Below, in pieces: positions 1 through 9,868 of a DNA stretch of 64,000 nt. Both the position numbers and the translations under genes were made by a program. The first letter of the stretch is position 1; each line of letters begins with the position of its first letter. This stretch comes from Vibrio taketomensis (lineage in GTDB: Bacteria; Pseudomonadota; Gammaproteobacteria; Enterobacterales; Vibrionaceae). The stretch spans positions 2,046,001-2,110,000 of the forward strand of contig NZ_AP019649.1 of assembly GCF_009938165.1 (NCBI RefSeq), in the 5' to 3' direction. The notes beneath the pieces were generated by a model, which was given only the letters and a program-made list of their open reading frames with translations, was not told the DNA's origin and made no database searches.

Positions 1-671
1 ACAGAAGCAACCGTACCTTCGATCAGTTTTAGAAGCGCCTGCTGAACACCCTCACCCGACACATCACGTGTGATTGATGGGTTTTCAGCTTTACGAGAAA
101 TCTTGTCGATCTCATCAATGTAAACAATACCACGTTCTGCTTTCGCTACGTCGTAGTCACATTTTTGTAGCAGCTTCTGGATGATGTTCTCAACGTCTTC
201 ACCTACATAACCTGCTTCTGTCAGGGTCGTAGCATCCGCCATTGTGAAAGGAACATCTAGAAAACGCGCTAGGGTTTCAGCTAGCAAAGTTTTACCACTA
301 CCGGTTGGACCGATAAGTAGAATATTACTCTTGCCTAGCTCAACGCCTTCGCTCGTTGTATCACCATTACGTAAACGCTTGTAGTGGTTGTAAACGGCTA
401 CGGCTAGCACTTTTTTAGCGTAATCTTGGCCAATCACATAATCATCAAGGTGCTCACGAATCTCGCGTGGCGTAGGCAACGCTTCAGACTGTTTCTTAGG
501 AAGCACATCTTTGATTTCTTCACGAATAATGTCGTTACAAAGGTCGACACACTCGTCACAAATGTAGACTGACGGGCCGGCGATCAGCTTGCGAACTTCG
601 TGCTGGCTCTTACCGCAGAAAGAGCAGTACAGCAGTTTACTACTACCGCCCTCTTTGCTTTTATCTGTCAT
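1..671 (-). CDS. clpX: ClpX ATPase subunit of ClpXP protease (N-terminal part; 3' end beyond window)
   Basis: ATP-dependent unfoldase that recognises substrates and feeds them to ClpP in the cytoplasm. About 223 residues are visible. The N-terminal zinc-binding domain carries CxxC pairs at residues 16/19 and 38/41. The Walker A motif GPTGSGKT follows, then a Walker B stretch ([10 protein letters not shown]) and the start of the sensor region. The start is an ATG at 669-671 whose product begins MTDKSKEG, the usual ClpX N-terminus. The C-terminal small AAA+ domain and the ClpP-binding loop lie outside the window. clpP is 123 bp upstream on the same strand, the normal clpP-clpX order. No frame damage is seen in the visible part. 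Confidence 0.97.
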   Translation of the reverse strand, partial: MTDKSKEGGSSKLLYCSFCGKSQHEVRKLIAGPSVYICDECVDLCNDIIREEIKDVLPKKQSEALPTPREIREHLDDYVIGQDYAKKVLAVAVYNHYKRLRNGDTTSEGVELGKSNILLIGPTGSGKTLLAETLARFLDVPFTMADATTLTEAGYVGEDVENIIQKLLQKCDYDVAKAERGIVYIDEIDKISRKAENPSITRDVSGEGVQQALLKLIEGTVAS

Positions 672-794
672 TCGCTAACCTCTTAGCCTTAAATCTATAC
701 GCTTTGAGTGTATATCAATTTAGGACAAAATACCCCTGTGAATTGTTCGAAAGCTCGCCTCAATTCAGCTAAATTACACTCAAAGCCAGTTTTA

Positions 795-1409
795 TTAACC
801 GCGGTGGGTTAATACTTCATCGATAATACCGTATTCAGCCGCTTGTGCTGCTGACATAAAGTTATCGCGGTCCGTATCGCGTTCAATCACTTCCATCGGC
901 TGACCAGTATGCTCTGCAAGTAGAGTATTTAGTTTTTGTTTGATAGAAAGGATTTCTTGCGCGTGGATTTGAATATCTGACGCTTGGCCTTGGAAGCCAC
1001 CTAGAGGTTGGTGAATCATTACACGTGCATTTGGCAGCGCAAAACGCTTACCTGGAGCACCACCAGCAAGTAGGAAAGCACCCATTGAACATGCTTGACC
1101 AGTACATAGCGTTGCAACATTTGGCTTAATAAATTGCATGGTATCGTAAATCGCCATACCTGCCGTTACGCTGCCACCTGGTGAGTTGATGTATAGGTAA
1201 ATATCTTTATCTGGGTTTTCAGATTCAAGGAAAAGTAACTGCGCAACAATTAGGTTTGCCATGTTGTCTTCAACTTGACCGGTCAAGAAGATGATGCGTT
1301 CTTTAAGCAAGCGAGAATAAATATCGTAAGAACGTTCACCACGGGAAGTTTGTTCAACCACCATTGGCACGAGTGCATTCATGATTGTATTTTGGTCTTG
1401 GTAGCTCAT
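795..1409 (-). CDS. clpP: ATP-dependent Clp protease proteolytic subunit ClpP
   Basis: Serine peptidase that forms the tetradecameric chamber used by ClpX or ClpA. The 204-residue product has normal bacterial length. The catalytic triad is visible: Ser108 in the GQACSMGA context, His133 in the MIHQPLGG context and Asp182 near DTDRDN. The INSPGGS oxyanion-loop motif is at residues 74-80. The ATG at 1409 gives the usual short propeptide-like start (MSYQDQN). It lies between tig upstream and clpX downstream on the same strand, the conserved trigger factor/ClpXP cluster. A hairpin at 1430-1463 separates it from tig, so it probably also has its own promoter in the 106-bp gap. Confidence 0.98.
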   Translation of the reverse strand: MSYQDQNTIMNALVPMVVEQTSRGERSYDIYSRLLKERIIFLTGQVEDNMANLIVAQLLFLESENPDKDIYLYINSPGGSVTAGMAIYDTMQFIKPNVATLCTGQACSMGAFLLAGGAPGKRFALPNARVMIHQPLGGFQGQASDIQIHAQEILSIKQKLNTLLAEHTGQPMEVIERDTDRDNFMSAAQAAEYGIIDEVLTHRG

Positions 1410-1429
1410 ATTCTGATGTCCCTAAAATA

Positions 1430-1463
1430 AATGGCCCGGATGATGTATATCATTCGGACCATT
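1430..1463 (-). terminator. Hairpin between tig and clpP
   Basis: An imperfect inverted repeat with AATGG and CCATT ends and a GATGAT/ATCATT inner stem closes on a GTAT loop. On the minus strand it is followed by a short TATTTTAG stretch. It could be a partial terminator of tig or an mRNA-stabilising stem between tig and clpP; sequence alone does not decide. Confidence 0.5.
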
Positions 1464-1515
1464 GTTAGCAGAATAGTTAACACTTAGTCAACTTTTCTAC
1501 GCAAGATATTGCTTA

Positions 1516-2814
1516 TTAAGCAGGTTGGTTCATTAGCTCGTTGAAGCCAACTTCTTTCTCAGAAACCTTTGCTTTAGCGATGATTGCGTCAATTGCTTGC
1601 TCTTCTAGAGCGATATTGCGCATGTTGTTCATCATCTGCTCGTTTTGCTCGTAGTAAGCAACAACTTCTGTTGGATCTTCGTAAGCAGTCGCCATCTCTT
1701 CGATTAGAGATTTCACTTTCGCGTCGTCAGCTTTTAGCTCTTCAGACTTGATCACTTCACCTAGTAGTAGACCTACAACTACGCGACGTTTAGCTTGCTC
1801 TTCGAATAGCTCACGTGGAAGCTGAGCTGCAGCTTCTGGGTTGCCACCGAAACGTTGAGCTGCTTGTTGACGAAGAACGTTGATTTCTTGGTCGATTAGC
1901 GCAGCTGGTACGTCGATGTTGTTTTCTTCAACTAGACCGTTGATTGCTTGCTCTTTGATGCGGTTCTTAACTGCTTGCTTAAGTTCACGCTCCATGTTCT
2001 TACGAACTTCAGCTTTAAGAGCGTCAACGCCGCCTTCAGCTACACCGAACTTTGCAACGAATTCTTCGTTCAGTTCTGGTAATTCACGCGCTTCAACTTT
2101 GTTTACTTTGATAGCAAACTTAGCCGCTTTACCTTTTAGGTTTTCAGCGTGGTAATCTTCTGGGAAAGTTACGTCGATTTCGAATTCCATACCTTTAGCT
2201 TTACCAGCGATACCGTCTTCGAAACCAGGGATCATGCGACCTGCGCCCATTTCTAGTGGGAAGTTCTCAGCTTTACCGCCTTCGAACTCAACACCGTCGA
2301 TAGAGCCAACGAAGTCGATTGTTGCACGCTTACCAGCTTCTGCAGCTTCTTCAACTTCAGTCCAAGTAGCTTGTTGCTTACGTAGAGTTTCGATCATCTC
2401 TTCAACGTCAGCATCTTTCACTTCAGCTTGTGGTTTTTCTACAGCGATGTTCTCAAGACCTTTTAGTTCGATCTCTGGGTAAACTTCGAAAGTCGCAGTG
2501 AAAACTAGATCTTCGCCTTCTTTAGTTGCTACTGGAGCAAAAGTAGGTGCGCCTGCTGGGTTGATTTTTTCTTTAACGATCGCTTCGATGAAGTGACGTT
2601 GCATAACTTCGCCCATCACGTCTTGACGTACTGCTTTACCGTACATCTGCGCAACCATTTTTAGAGGCACTTTACCTTTACGGAAACCATCGAAACGACG
2701 GTTTTTAGCGATGTTGCGTAGTTCAGCAGTAACAGCGTCTTCGATGTTTGCAGCTGGAACAGTAATGTTTAGACGGCGCTCTAGGCCTTCTAGCGTTTCA
2801 ACAGTAACTTGCAT
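1516..2814 (-). CDS. tig: Trigger factor (ribosome-associated chaperone, PPIase)
   Basis: Co-translational chaperone and peptidyl-prolyl isomerase bound at the ribosome exit tunnel. The 432-residue product matches the E. coli length. The N-terminal ribosome-binding domain contains the signature FRKGKVP (about residues 44-50). It is followed by the FKBP-type PPIase domain (about 150-245, with IDFVGSIDG and the [12 protein letters not shown] segment) and the helical C-terminal substrate-binding arms. It begins with [15 protein letters not shown], the typical start. It is the first gene of the tig-clpP-clpX cluster, transcribed leftwards. Confidence 0.98.
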   Translation of the reverse strand: MQVTVETLEGLERRLNITVPAANIEDAVTAELRNIAKNRRFDGFRKGKVPLKMVAQMYGKAVRQDVMGEVMQRHFIEAIVKEKINPAGAPTFAPVATKEGEDLVFTATFEVYPEIELKGLENIAVEKPQAEVKDADVEEMIETLRKQQATWTEVEEAAEAGKRATIDFVGSIDGVEFEGGKAENFPLEMGAGRMIPGFEDGIAGKAKGMEFEIDVTFPEDYHAENLKGKAAKFAIKVNKVEARELPELNEEFVAKFGVAEGGVDALKAEVRKNMERELKQAVKNRIKEQAINGLVEENNIDVPAALIDQEINVLRQQAAQRFGGNPEAAAQLPRELFEEQAKRRVVVGLLLGEVIKSEELKADDAKVKSLIEEMATAYEDPTEVVAYYEQNEQMMNNMRNIALEEQAIDAIIAKAKVSEKEVGFNELMNQPA

Positions 2815-3375
2815 TATTCATTAACCTCAATACTGGCTCAGCCACGCTGAGCGTATGAGTTACCTAAGCTTAGCTTGGTAACTGCATCCTTGTTTGTACT
2901 CTACGAGCACCATTTAATTTCGAGCATCGACACCCCTTATTGGGCTGTCGAACTAATCAGCGATATCTTTTTCTCGTTATAAAAACGGTGAAAGGTATCT
3001 CCTATTAGTCTCAGGATATAGTTTTAGACGCAGCATTCTAGCGACCTTAACAACCAGTGTCGAGCCGAACCCCTGCTTACATTCACGAATATCCTAAATT
3101 CTCAACTAACTGCTAGAAAATTGACCATTACAACTTCTAACGATGTCAGAAATGGGGACATTAATGTGTTTTTCAAGAGAAACTAGCGTTTTTTTTGATT
3201 CAAGTAATAAAAGGAGATCCAAGTCCGGTTTTATCCTTCAATTTAGCAACCTATCACAACACATTAGTAACAAACGCGAAGGGTTGAAACCATCCGGATC
3301 TGGAGTATTCAACTGAGCGAGGGCTTAACTCTCGCAACACTGGCTCAAAGCGCTAAAGATCTCAGACAACAAAAA
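2815..3375. other. Intergenic region between tig and hutA
   Basis: About 560 bp without a convincing ORF or tRNA. It must contain the tig promoter near its left side. One imperfect hairpin with TCGACA/TGTCGA ends lies at 2927-2951. A purine-rich stretch with AAAGGAGAT at about 3210-3218 has no good ORF after it. I see nothing else I can name. Confidence 0.4.
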
Positions 3376-3408
3376 GGGCAGCGCCATCGTCGCTGATATG
3401 CGCTGCCC
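3376..3408 (-). terminator. Rho-independent terminator of hutA
   Basis: The arms GGGCAGCGC (3376-3384) and GCGCTGCCC (3400-3408) pair perfectly. On the minus strand the stem is followed by TTTTTGTT, a classical intrinsic terminator about 20 bp after the hutA stop codon. Confidence 0.9.
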
Positions 3409-3428
3409 TTTCTTGATTTTTATGCTCG

Positions 3429-5594
3429 TTAGAAGAAGTATTCTAAGTTCACACCCCAGTTACGTCCGGCTTGAGTATCGATATCCTTCAAACCCTCATC
3501 CTCACCGCGCACATCAGTATACAACCAGTACTTCTCATCAAAGGCATTAAATAGACCAGCACGAATAGTCATATCCTTCATTGGACGGTAGTAAGCGGTT
3601 AGGTCAACAGTGCTATAAGAAGGCGCTGTAACGTTATCAATTTCTTGCCAGCTATCTTTTTTCGCAACGGCTTTGTAGTTGATAAGCGCACCAAAAACTT
3701 GGTCAGCTGAATCATAACCCACGCCGATATTGGTCGTCAGTGGCGCAATGGCATCTAACTCGCGACCGTTTTTCTTATCTTCACCATTGGTGTATGCAAT
3801 ACTAAATTTGCTATAGAAACCTTGAGGTCCAAATACCGTCGTCGCAAACTCTGCACCATAAATACGCGCTTTATCGATGTTTTGCATCGTAATCACGTCT
3901 TTGCCGCCTTGTTCACCTATCGTTGCTTGAGAGATAAAGTTATCGTAGTCGTTGTAATACGCGCTTAGCTCGTATTGCAGGCGCTGATTCTTACCTCTTA
4001 GACCGACTTCATACGAAAGGCTAGTCTCTGCTTTTAGGTCTGGATTCCCTTCAAAAATTGCCCCTTGGTCATACACATAGTACAAGTCATACACCGTTGG
4101 TGCTTTAAAGCCCTGACTGATTTGCGCGTAAGGGATCAGCATATCAGAAACACGATAAACCGCGCCCAAACGTCCGGTAAAGGCATCATTCTTGTTATCT
4201 ACGTGTTCTACGTCATAACCATCGGTTGTTTCCGGTGCCGTTTTAAACGAGTCATAACGCATACCAGCCGTTAAAATTAGACGATCATCAAGCATAAAGA
4301 TTTGGTCTTGCGCAAAAATACCCCACTGAGTCACTTTCGCATTTGGCAAGCCCGTGCTACCCGGTTTTGATGTACCATCAGGTACACCCGCTTGACCACT
4401 CTTGATAAAGAAATCGGTGTTTTCCAACGAAAAGTCATTACGCAGGAAACTCGCACCATAAGTTAATTGATGGTAGTGCGAATTGTAGCTGAGTAATTTA
4501 TTAAATTGAGCGTCAAATTGGACCGAATCATCTTGAGCGATGCGTTGACGATTACGAATTCGATCATCATAGGCAGGCATGAACATATTGCCCGGGAAAT
4601 TCGTCGTATCATAGTTATCAGATTTGCTCTCAGTTGTTTGGTAAGAGACCTTCCACAACAGTTCATCTGCAATCGCAGCATTCATTTTCCAATCATGCTC
4701 GAACCCGATACTCATACGTTGGTTATTATCTGCAATCGATGAATCGGTATAGACAAAGTTGGGCATCATCTCATTACCCTCTTCAGAGGCTAAGAATGAG
4801 TCATATTGATAGTCGTAATATTCAAAAATCAGCCCTAAACGGTGCGCTTCATTGGCTTGATAAAAGACTTTCGCTAAACCGTTATACAACTTGGAATCGG
4901 CTGGATCAGCGGCGCCACGATCTGGGCCAAGAATATCAGCACCATCACCATGGGTTTTATACTCATTACCATCTGCATAAGTGAACATGGTAATGGTTTC
5001 CCAGGCCCCTTTGCGCATTGCCCAGGTTAAGGTATTTTTAAACTCGTCGTTTACCGAAGCATAACTCGACTTAATACCAAAACGATTTTCATCCCCATCG
5101 GTGACCAAAACATCATCAGGATTTTTGGTGCGGAACAGCACTACACCACCCAAGGCATCAGAACCATAAAGGCTCGAAGATGGACCTTTATTTACTTCGA
5201 TACCCGCCAGCATATCGGTTTCAATCGTGTTCGAATATTTACGTTGCTGACTCGCACCAGGATTATATGGCACAGGCTGCTGGATACCATCCACCATCAC
5301 TTTTACACGGCTAGCATCTACACCACGAATATTAAAACCTGAAACACCAAAACGACCGCTGCCTTCAGCCTCTACACCAGGGGTATATTGCATCGTATCT
5401 TTAAGATTATTCGTCATGGTGTTATCAAGTTCTGAGCGCCCGATCACTTCAACAGAAGACGAAACATCTTCTATGTTCTGCTCAGTACGAGTCGCTGATA
5501 CCACTACTTCATCAAAAGAGTAAACTTCTTCAGCCATAGCTGGAGTCGCGAGCAGCCCACCAATTACGAGGGCTAATTGAGTTTGCTTAAACAT
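3429..5594 (-). CDS. hutA: TonB-dependent outer-membrane haem receptor (HutA type)
   Basis: Outer-membrane beta-barrel that imports haem with energy from TonB-ExbB-ExbD. The 721-residue product has a signal peptide (about residues 1-21, ending TPAMA), a TonB box just after it (FDEVVVSA), and a plug domain with FNIRGVDASRVKVMVDGI. The barrel ends in an aromatic residue (EYFF). The haem-receptor landmarks are present in altered form: FKAP at about residue 495 and NPDL at about 518. The segment between them has no histidine, although many haem receptors carry a haem-ligand His there. It follows hutZ on the same strand after a 96-bp gap, and hutWXZ plus tonB/hutBCD are adjacent, so haem is the likely substrate. 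A different iron chelate cannot be excluded from sequence alone. Confidence 0.88.
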   Translation of the reverse strand: MFKQTQLALVIGGLLATPAMAEEVYSFDEVVVSATRTEQNIEDVSSSVEVIGRSELDNTMTNNLKDTMQYTPGVEAEGSGRFGVSGFNIRGVDASRVKVMVDGIQQPVPYNPGASQQRKYSNTIETDMLAGIEVNKGPSSSLYGSDALGGVVLFRTKNPDDVLVTDGDENRFGIKSSYASVNDEFKNTLTWAMRKGAWETITMFTYADGNEYKTHGDGADILGPDRGAADPADSKLYNGLAKVFYQANEAHRLGLIFEYYDYQYDSFLASEEGNEMMPNFVYTDSSIADNNQRMSIGFEHDWKMNAAIADELLWKVSYQTTESKSDNYDTTNFPGNMFMPAYDDRIRNRQRIAQDDSVQFDAQFNKLLSYNSHYHQLTYGASFLRNDFSLENTDFFIKSGQAGVPDGTSKPGSTGLPNAKVTQWGIFAQDQIFMLDDRLILTAGMRYDSFKTAPETTDGYDVEHVDNKNDAFTGRLGAVYRVSDMLIPYAQISQGFKAPTVYDLYYVYDQGAIFEGNPDLKAETSLSYEVGLRGKNQRLQYELSAYYNDYDNFISQATIGEQGGKDVITMQNIDKARIYGAEFATTVFGPQGFYSKFSIAYTNGEDKKNGRELDAIAPLTTNIGVGYDSADQVFGALINYKAVAKKDSWQEIDNVTAPSYSTVDLTAYYRPMKDMTIRAGLFNAFDEKYWLYTDVRGEDEGLKDIDTQAGRNWGVNLEYFF

Positions 5595-5690
5595 CTTTTA
5601 TTCCATTTATATTCTACGGTGGCCTCGGATTATTTTGATTTATAAGACCTGATGGGTGCTCCATTACTTCGCTTTCTAGAATTACAATGG

Positions 5691-6257
5691 TTACTGTTTT
5701 TCCCCTTTGACATGCCCTTCTGTTAAGTGAACGAAATCGAGTAAATCATTACCCGAAATTTCGAATGCTTGGCCAAAACCTTTCACATAACGGCCAGATT
5801 TAGGATTCAAACGATACAAGTTGAAATCACCCAACTGGCTGAGGTTATCGATAATCTCACCAAAGCGCTGTTTTAGCGCGCCGACACCTTGCTGCCACTG
5901 CTCGCTATGTTTCTCAACTAGTTCAGCCTGTGTATCAAACGTCAGGCGTTTACGTGCATAAATTTGTTTCGCTTCGCTTTCGTCTTCCACCAGTAAAATG
6001 GAAACATTACGATTGGTTTTAAGGTTCTTACCGTGAGCGGCAATATCACTAACCAGAATGTAATAGCCTTGTTGGTCAAAGGCGAAAGGCGCATAAGTTG
6101 CATTGGGAACGCCGTTCTCACCAATCGTAGCTAGTTGCAGCGTTTGTCGTGAATCACGAAATTCTTGTACTTCCGGCTCTAGACGATTTTGCAGACGCTC
6201 TCGACGTACTTCGTCTCGTGTTGGTTCAATCTCTGTTGGCTGACTGTCTAATTTCAT
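5691..6257 (-). CDS. hutZ: HutZ haem-degrading/haem-utilisation protein
   Basis: Cytoplasmic protein of the pyridoxamine-5'-phosphate oxidase-like split-barrel family. HutZ of V. cholerae binds haem and is needed for haem iron use. The 188-residue product has the barrel core from about residue 35 (QTLQLATIGENGVPNATYAPF) and the C-terminal GRYVKGFGQAFEI segment typical of HutZ/HugZ. Its ATG overlaps the hutX stop codon by 4 bp, showing translational coupling in the order hutW-hutX-hutZ. The N-terminus is about 12 residues longer than usual (charged MKLDSQPTEIEPTRDEVRRE), so an internal start is possible. Confidence 0.93.
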   Translation of the reverse strand: MKLDSQPTEIEPTRDEVRRERLQNRLEPEVQEFRDSRQTLQLATIGENGVPNATYAPFAFDQQGYYILVSDIAAHGKNLKTNRNVSILLVEDESEAKQIYARKRLTFDTQAELVEKHSEQWQQGVGALKQRFGEIIDNLSQLGDFNLYRLNPKSGRYVKGFGQAFEISGNDLLDFVHLTEGHVKGEKQ

Positions 6258-6775
6258 GCTGAAAACTCCTGTTTCATTTGAGCAAAGGCAGCGACTTGTT
6301 CTGGGAATAGTTGTCTTTTTTTGTCGCGGCCAAGATAAACTTTAAAAATGCACTCACCTTGCTGAGTGAAAAAACCAATGTAGTGACTTTCCATGCTACG
6401 AAATGGTTTGCTAACAAACGCGATATGAGCAACAAGATCAAGACGTAGATGACCATGCAACTCGCCTTCTTTACCCATCAAGTTATAAAAACCATGCGCT
6501 ACTTTACCTTTTGGAAATCGCGCCTTGGCTTCAAAAATGGAACCAAAAGAGTGCACAATCGTCGTCACTTTGCCCCAATTTGGTAGTTGCTCAAGAATCG
6601 CTTGAGCATGCTCTCCATTTGATTTGGTCATCATCTCTGCTGGCAATGCAAAAGTAATCGCGCCTTCACTAAGGCCCAGTTGCTGCGACATTGTTGAAAT
6701 AGGCACCGCAGAGTCCTCTGCCAACGCTGCATTCACTTTGCCTTTAACTTCACTTTCAGAATAAGTGGCGTACAT
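6254..6775 (-). CDS. hutX: HutX intracellular haem-utilisation protein
   Basis: Small cytoplasmic haem-binding/transfer protein of the HutX/HuvX/ChuX family, thought to deliver haem to HutZ. The 173-residue product has normal length, with an N-terminal helical part and a C-terminal beta domain. It lies 24 bp after hutW and overlaps hutZ. The family assignment rests on overall resemblance and on its position between hutW and hutZ. No frame problem is seen. Confidence 0.93.
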   Translation of the reverse strand: MYATYSESEVKGKVNAALAEDSAVPISTMSQQLGLSEGAITFALPAEMMTKSNGEHAQAILEQLPNWGKVTTIVHSFGSIFEAKARFPKGKVAHGFYNLMGKEGELHGHLRLDLVAHIAFVSKPFRSMESHYIGFFTQQGECIFKVYLGRDKKRQLFPEQVAAFAQMKQEFSA

Positions 6776-6799
6776 ACTCTCTCCTACTTTGCTTCGAGC

Positions 6800-8146
6800 T
6801 TAGGCTGAAACCAATCCAGCGCTATTTTGTTTTTGAATGATAGTAATAAGATTATTGGCCAAATTGACTGACCAAAACTGACCAGCGAGAGTCAAAGACA
6901 CGGCTTGTGGTGAGATGCTGACTAATCCACGCTGCTGCCAAGCTTCAAACAATGGCATTAGACGCTCAAACCACTCGGTAAACTCATGTTTAAGAATCAC
7001 ACCTCGGTCAAAGGCGGCCTTAAATTGATTGTAGATCGGCGTCGGCGTCGCGTTTATAAACGCCATACCTACTGGAAAATGGTTCTGGCTAACAGATTCG
7101 ATATACGCATCCATATCGCGATATTGCATCGCACTCACACCATTGAAATTACCACCTGCCCCTGCCCCGATAGGCAACACTTCGGCATTGGTTTTTGCTA
7201 GGCTGTTATAAATACTGCGCTCACGATTACCTGATGCCCAATGATTGACACTCAGGCGTCTCTGATGGTGCTTGGCCATGAACTCCACCCCCATCCGATA
7301 CATCTCTGCTTTGGTCGCAGTATCAGCAGGTTGCGGCAGTTTTCCCTGCTCAACCAAGCGCTCCATTGGCAAATTTTGTAGATTCAATAATTGGTATAGG
7401 TCGACACCATCGACACCCGACTCTAAATATCCGTCTAAATCGCGCTGCCAAACCTCCAAGGTCTGGTACGGCAAGCCATACAATAAATCGATAACAACTG
7501 GCGCCGCGTTGTAACTCACCATTTTTTGTAACGTAGTGAGTACCACATCACCATCATCCAATCGCTTCGCTGCCCGGCGGACGTGTGAATCAAAACTCTG
7601 TACTCCGAGTGAAAAACGATTAAATCCACCTTCAAGCGCTGCCTCAAACTTTTGCTCATCAAAGCGATTCACCCGCCCTTCTAAGGTAATTTCACAATCC
7701 GGTGTTAATGGAAAGTATTGGCGAATGAGTTGCCCTAATGTACGAATCTGGTCTGCGCTCAAGTCAGTAGGCGTACCGCCACCAACATAAACAGCTTGAA
7801 ATGGATAACTTTGCGTCCAGCGATAGGCGGCCTTTTTTTTCAGCTCAATAACCAACGCAGTGAAGTATTCAGCAATCAGTTGTTTGCTCGATGCGTATTG
7901 GAAAAAATTACAATAAGTGCAACGCACACGACAAAATGGAATATGGATATACAAACAACGCTGCGACTGATTCGCTTTGCTACTCAGCGCTGTTTCAATT
8001 TGAATTTGAGTTTGTGGCTTGGGAATCGGCATTGAACTGCCGCCGACGTGAGGTCCTTTTTTACCACTAAATGCAAAACGCAATGGGTCAGGCGAGTGTC
8101 TACCAATTAGGTTCTCGTCGGTTGAATCAAATGTTATTGGAGTCAT
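6800..8146 (-). CDS. hutW: HutW, radical SAM haem-utilisation protein
   Basis: Radical SAM protein related to HemN and to anaerobic haem-degrading enzymes (ChuW type). The 448-residue product carries the [4Fe-4S] motif CxxxCxxC at residues 72, 76 and 79 (PFCRVRCTYCNFF), followed by the SAM-binding GGGTP motif. The N-terminal LIGRHSPDPLRFAF segment is typical of HutW. It is the first gene of a minus-strand operon hutW-hutX-hutZ, probably running into hutA. It is divergent from tonB across a 204-bp promoter region with a Fur-like palindrome, so iron-repressed expression is expected. Confidence 0.93.
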   Translation of the reverse strand: MTPITFDSTDENLIGRHSPDPLRFAFSGKKGPHVGGSSMPIPKPQTQIQIETALSSKANQSQRCLYIHIPFCRVRCTYCNFFQYASSKQLIAEYFTALVIELKKKAAYRWTQSYPFQAVYVGGGTPTDLSADQIRTLGQLIRQYFPLTPDCEITLEGRVNRFDEQKFEAALEGGFNRFSLGVQSFDSHVRRAAKRLDDGDVVLTTLQKMVSYNAAPVVIDLLYGLPYQTLEVWQRDLDGYLESGVDGVDLYQLLNLQNLPMERLVEQGKLPQPADTATKAEMYRMGVEFMAKHHQRRLSVNHWASGNRERSIYNSLAKTNAEVLPIGAGAGGNFNGVSAMQYRDMDAYIESVSQNHFPVGMAFINATPTPIYNQFKAAFDRGVILKHEFTEWFERLMPLFEAWQQRGLVSISPQAVSLTLAGQFWSVNLANNLITIIQKQNSAGLVSA

Positions 8147-8269
8147 GTCATACAGCTTGCTCGTAACAGGTTATTTCGAACTCACTGGCACGAAATATCT
8201 GATACAAGGCATTAATAATAGTTGTGTTGATAAATTGTGTTGACCGCCATCTTATATAAAGTTAATAAT

Positions 8270-8300
8270 AATGCAAACGATATTTGATCTCATTCGCATT
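8270..8300. promoter_or_regulatory. Putative Fur operator in the hutW/tonB divergent promoter
   Basis: A 31-bp imperfect palindrome centred at 8285 has outer arms AATGC/GCATT that match perfectly and inner blocks resembling Fur half-sites (AACGATA and ATCTCATT). It sits between divergent hutW and tonB, 50 bp before the tonB start. In Vibrio both arms are known to be iron-regulated by Fur. The core deviates from the GATAATGATAATCATTATC consensus, so the exact site is inferred. Confidence 0.6.
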
Positions 8301-8350
8301 TAGTCGTTAAGCTATTAAAATATCATCTTTTATAATTTGCATTAAACCTC

Positions 8351-9187
8351 ATGACTCAATTTCGTTATCTCATCGCTGGATTAATCGCCTGCCTAATTCA
8401 AGGTTATGCTTTGTCATTTGCACCGCAAGAAAAAGTGCTACAAGTGTCGATGAACCAAGGTCATCAGGGTATGCAAATTCAGTTGATGGCGAGCACTGCA
8501 TCGAATCCAGAGACTAAACCTGAGCCTATTCCTCCTGTTCAAACAAGCAAAAGAAACAGCGAAATAACACCACAAAAAAAGAGTTCCGTCGCAGCTACCC
8601 ATTCGGAAGTACCTAAGTCGGAAATCACCAAGCGTTCAAAAGCCAAAAGTAATCAGTCAACACCGCCACTTAAAAGGGCTAAAGATTCGACACAAATCAC
8701 AAACTCTAACGTGAAGATCAAGCAAAAACCGACTCAACCACCAACACAGGTGGAGCAAAAGCAGAAAAGCAAAGAGCCCAAAAAAGAGAAAAAACGCGTT
8801 CAAGCAATAACAGAAAAAACGAAGCCAAAACAGCAACCAGAAAAGATCAAATCAGAAACAACCAATACGTCGGAAAACGCGACGATAAGTAATCAAAGCA
8901 GCCAGCCTATGCTGGTTAACAAGCCGCGCTTTAGCGCCAAACCAACCCCTGTGGAATACCCTCGCTTGGCACGTAAAAAAGGGCTTGAAGGCCGAGCGCT
9001 CATAGAAGTTTGGTTAGATAAGGATGGCAAACAAATCAAACAAAAGCTCATTCAGTCAAGTGGTCATGAGATTCTTGATACGCGAGCCCTTAACACCATC
9101 AAACAGTGGCAATTTTCGCGTCAAACAGCCAACGGACAAGCTATTGCACATCGTGTGCAAATACCTATTAATTTCAAATTGAAGTAG
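8351..9187 (+). CDS. tonB: TonB energy-transducing protein (haem-linked TonB1 system)
   Basis: Inner-membrane-anchored periplasmic protein that couples the proton motive force to outer-membrane receptors such as HutA. The 278-residue product has an N-terminal membrane segment (about residues 6-24). A long Lys/Pro/Gln-rich periplasmic linker follows (about 55-195). The C-terminal TonB domain (about 200-278) contains VEYPRLARKKGLEGRALIEV and ends VPINFKLK. The first gene of tonB-exbB-exbD-hutB-hutC-hutD; exbB starts 10 bp after its stop. The linker is unusually lysine-rich and low in complexity, common in Vibrio TonB1 proteins. Confidence 0.93.
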   Translation: MTQFRYLIAGLIACLIQGYALSFAPQEKVLQVSMNQGHQGMQIQLMASTASNPETKPEPIPPVQTSKRNSEITPQKKSSVAATHSEVPKSEITKRSKAKSNQSTPPLKRAKDSTQITNSNVKIKQKPTQPPTQVEQKQKSKEPKKEKKRVQAITEKTKPKQQPEKIKSETTNTSENATISNQSSQPMLVNKPRFSAKPTPVEYPRLARKKGLEGRALIEVWLDKDGKQIKQKLIQSSGHEILDTRALNTIKQWQFSRQTANGQAIAHRVQIPINFKLK

Positions 9188-9196
9188 TAATAAGAC

Positions 9197-9868
9197 ATGG
9201 AAACTTTTAGCAATATTCAAACTCAATTAGGCATGATGACTTGGCCGTTAATCGTTATGTCATTCCTAACCCTAGCCATTCTGATTGAACGTACACTTTA
9301 TATGCTGATCAATAGTCGTACACACACCACGACGATTTTAAAACGCATTCATCAACTCGATTTCAACCGCCCAGATGAAGTAAATCACTTTATTGAAACT
9401 GAGCTCAGTGGACGTCAACTGATGTTCCAATCTATGCGTATGCTGCTCAGTCATCGTCACTTTACAAAGCCATTGCGTGAAGAAGCGGTTGGAATTTGGC
9501 TGTTTCAAAAACGCCAACAATTCCGCTCGGGTATTCGCCTACTCTCAATTATTGGTGTGATCAGCCCATTAATTGGCCTACTGGGTACAGTTTTAGGCCT
9601 GATGGAGATGTTTAGAGGTATTACCGATACCTCTGGCGCAATTTCACCCGCCACACTGGCTGATGGCCTAGGACTGGCTATGACCACTACCGCCGCTGGA
9701 CTAATTATTGCCCTACCTGCGATTACGGGTGCACAGCTACTTAGCATGTGGGTCGAAAAAACATTGGCAAAAATTGAATACACCCTGAATCATAGCAATT
9801 TGCACATTGAGGGGATTTCCGTCGACCCCTTTGGCAAAGACATACCTATCACTCAAGAGGTCGTGTGA
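9197..9868 (+). CDS. exbB: ExbB proton-channel subunit of the TonB system
   Basis: Inner-membrane component of the TonB energising complex, MotA/TolQ/ExbB family. The 223-residue product has three hydrophobic segments (about residues 14-34, 112-135 and 150-175). The conserved motif GVISPLIGLLGTVLGLMEMF and the later ADGLGLAMTTTAAGLIIALPA are present. The stop codon overlaps the exbD start as TGATG, so the two are translationally coupled. Position directly after tonB marks it as the haem-associated set. Confidence 0.94.
   Translation: METFSNIQTQLGMMTWPLIVMSFLTLAILIERTLYMLINSRTHTTTILKRIHQLDFNRPDEVNHFIETELSGRQLMFQSMRMLLSHRHFTKPLREEAVGIWLFQKRQQFRSGIRLLSIIGVISPLIGLLGTVLGLMEMFRGITDTSGAISPATLADGLGLAMTTTAAGLIIALPAITGAQLLSMWVEKTLAKIEYTLNHSNLHIEGISVDPFGKDIPITQEVV

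Noticed and set aside
2927..2951. Terminator upstream of tig
   Set aside because: Imperfect stem, no T-run, and no gene ends near it.
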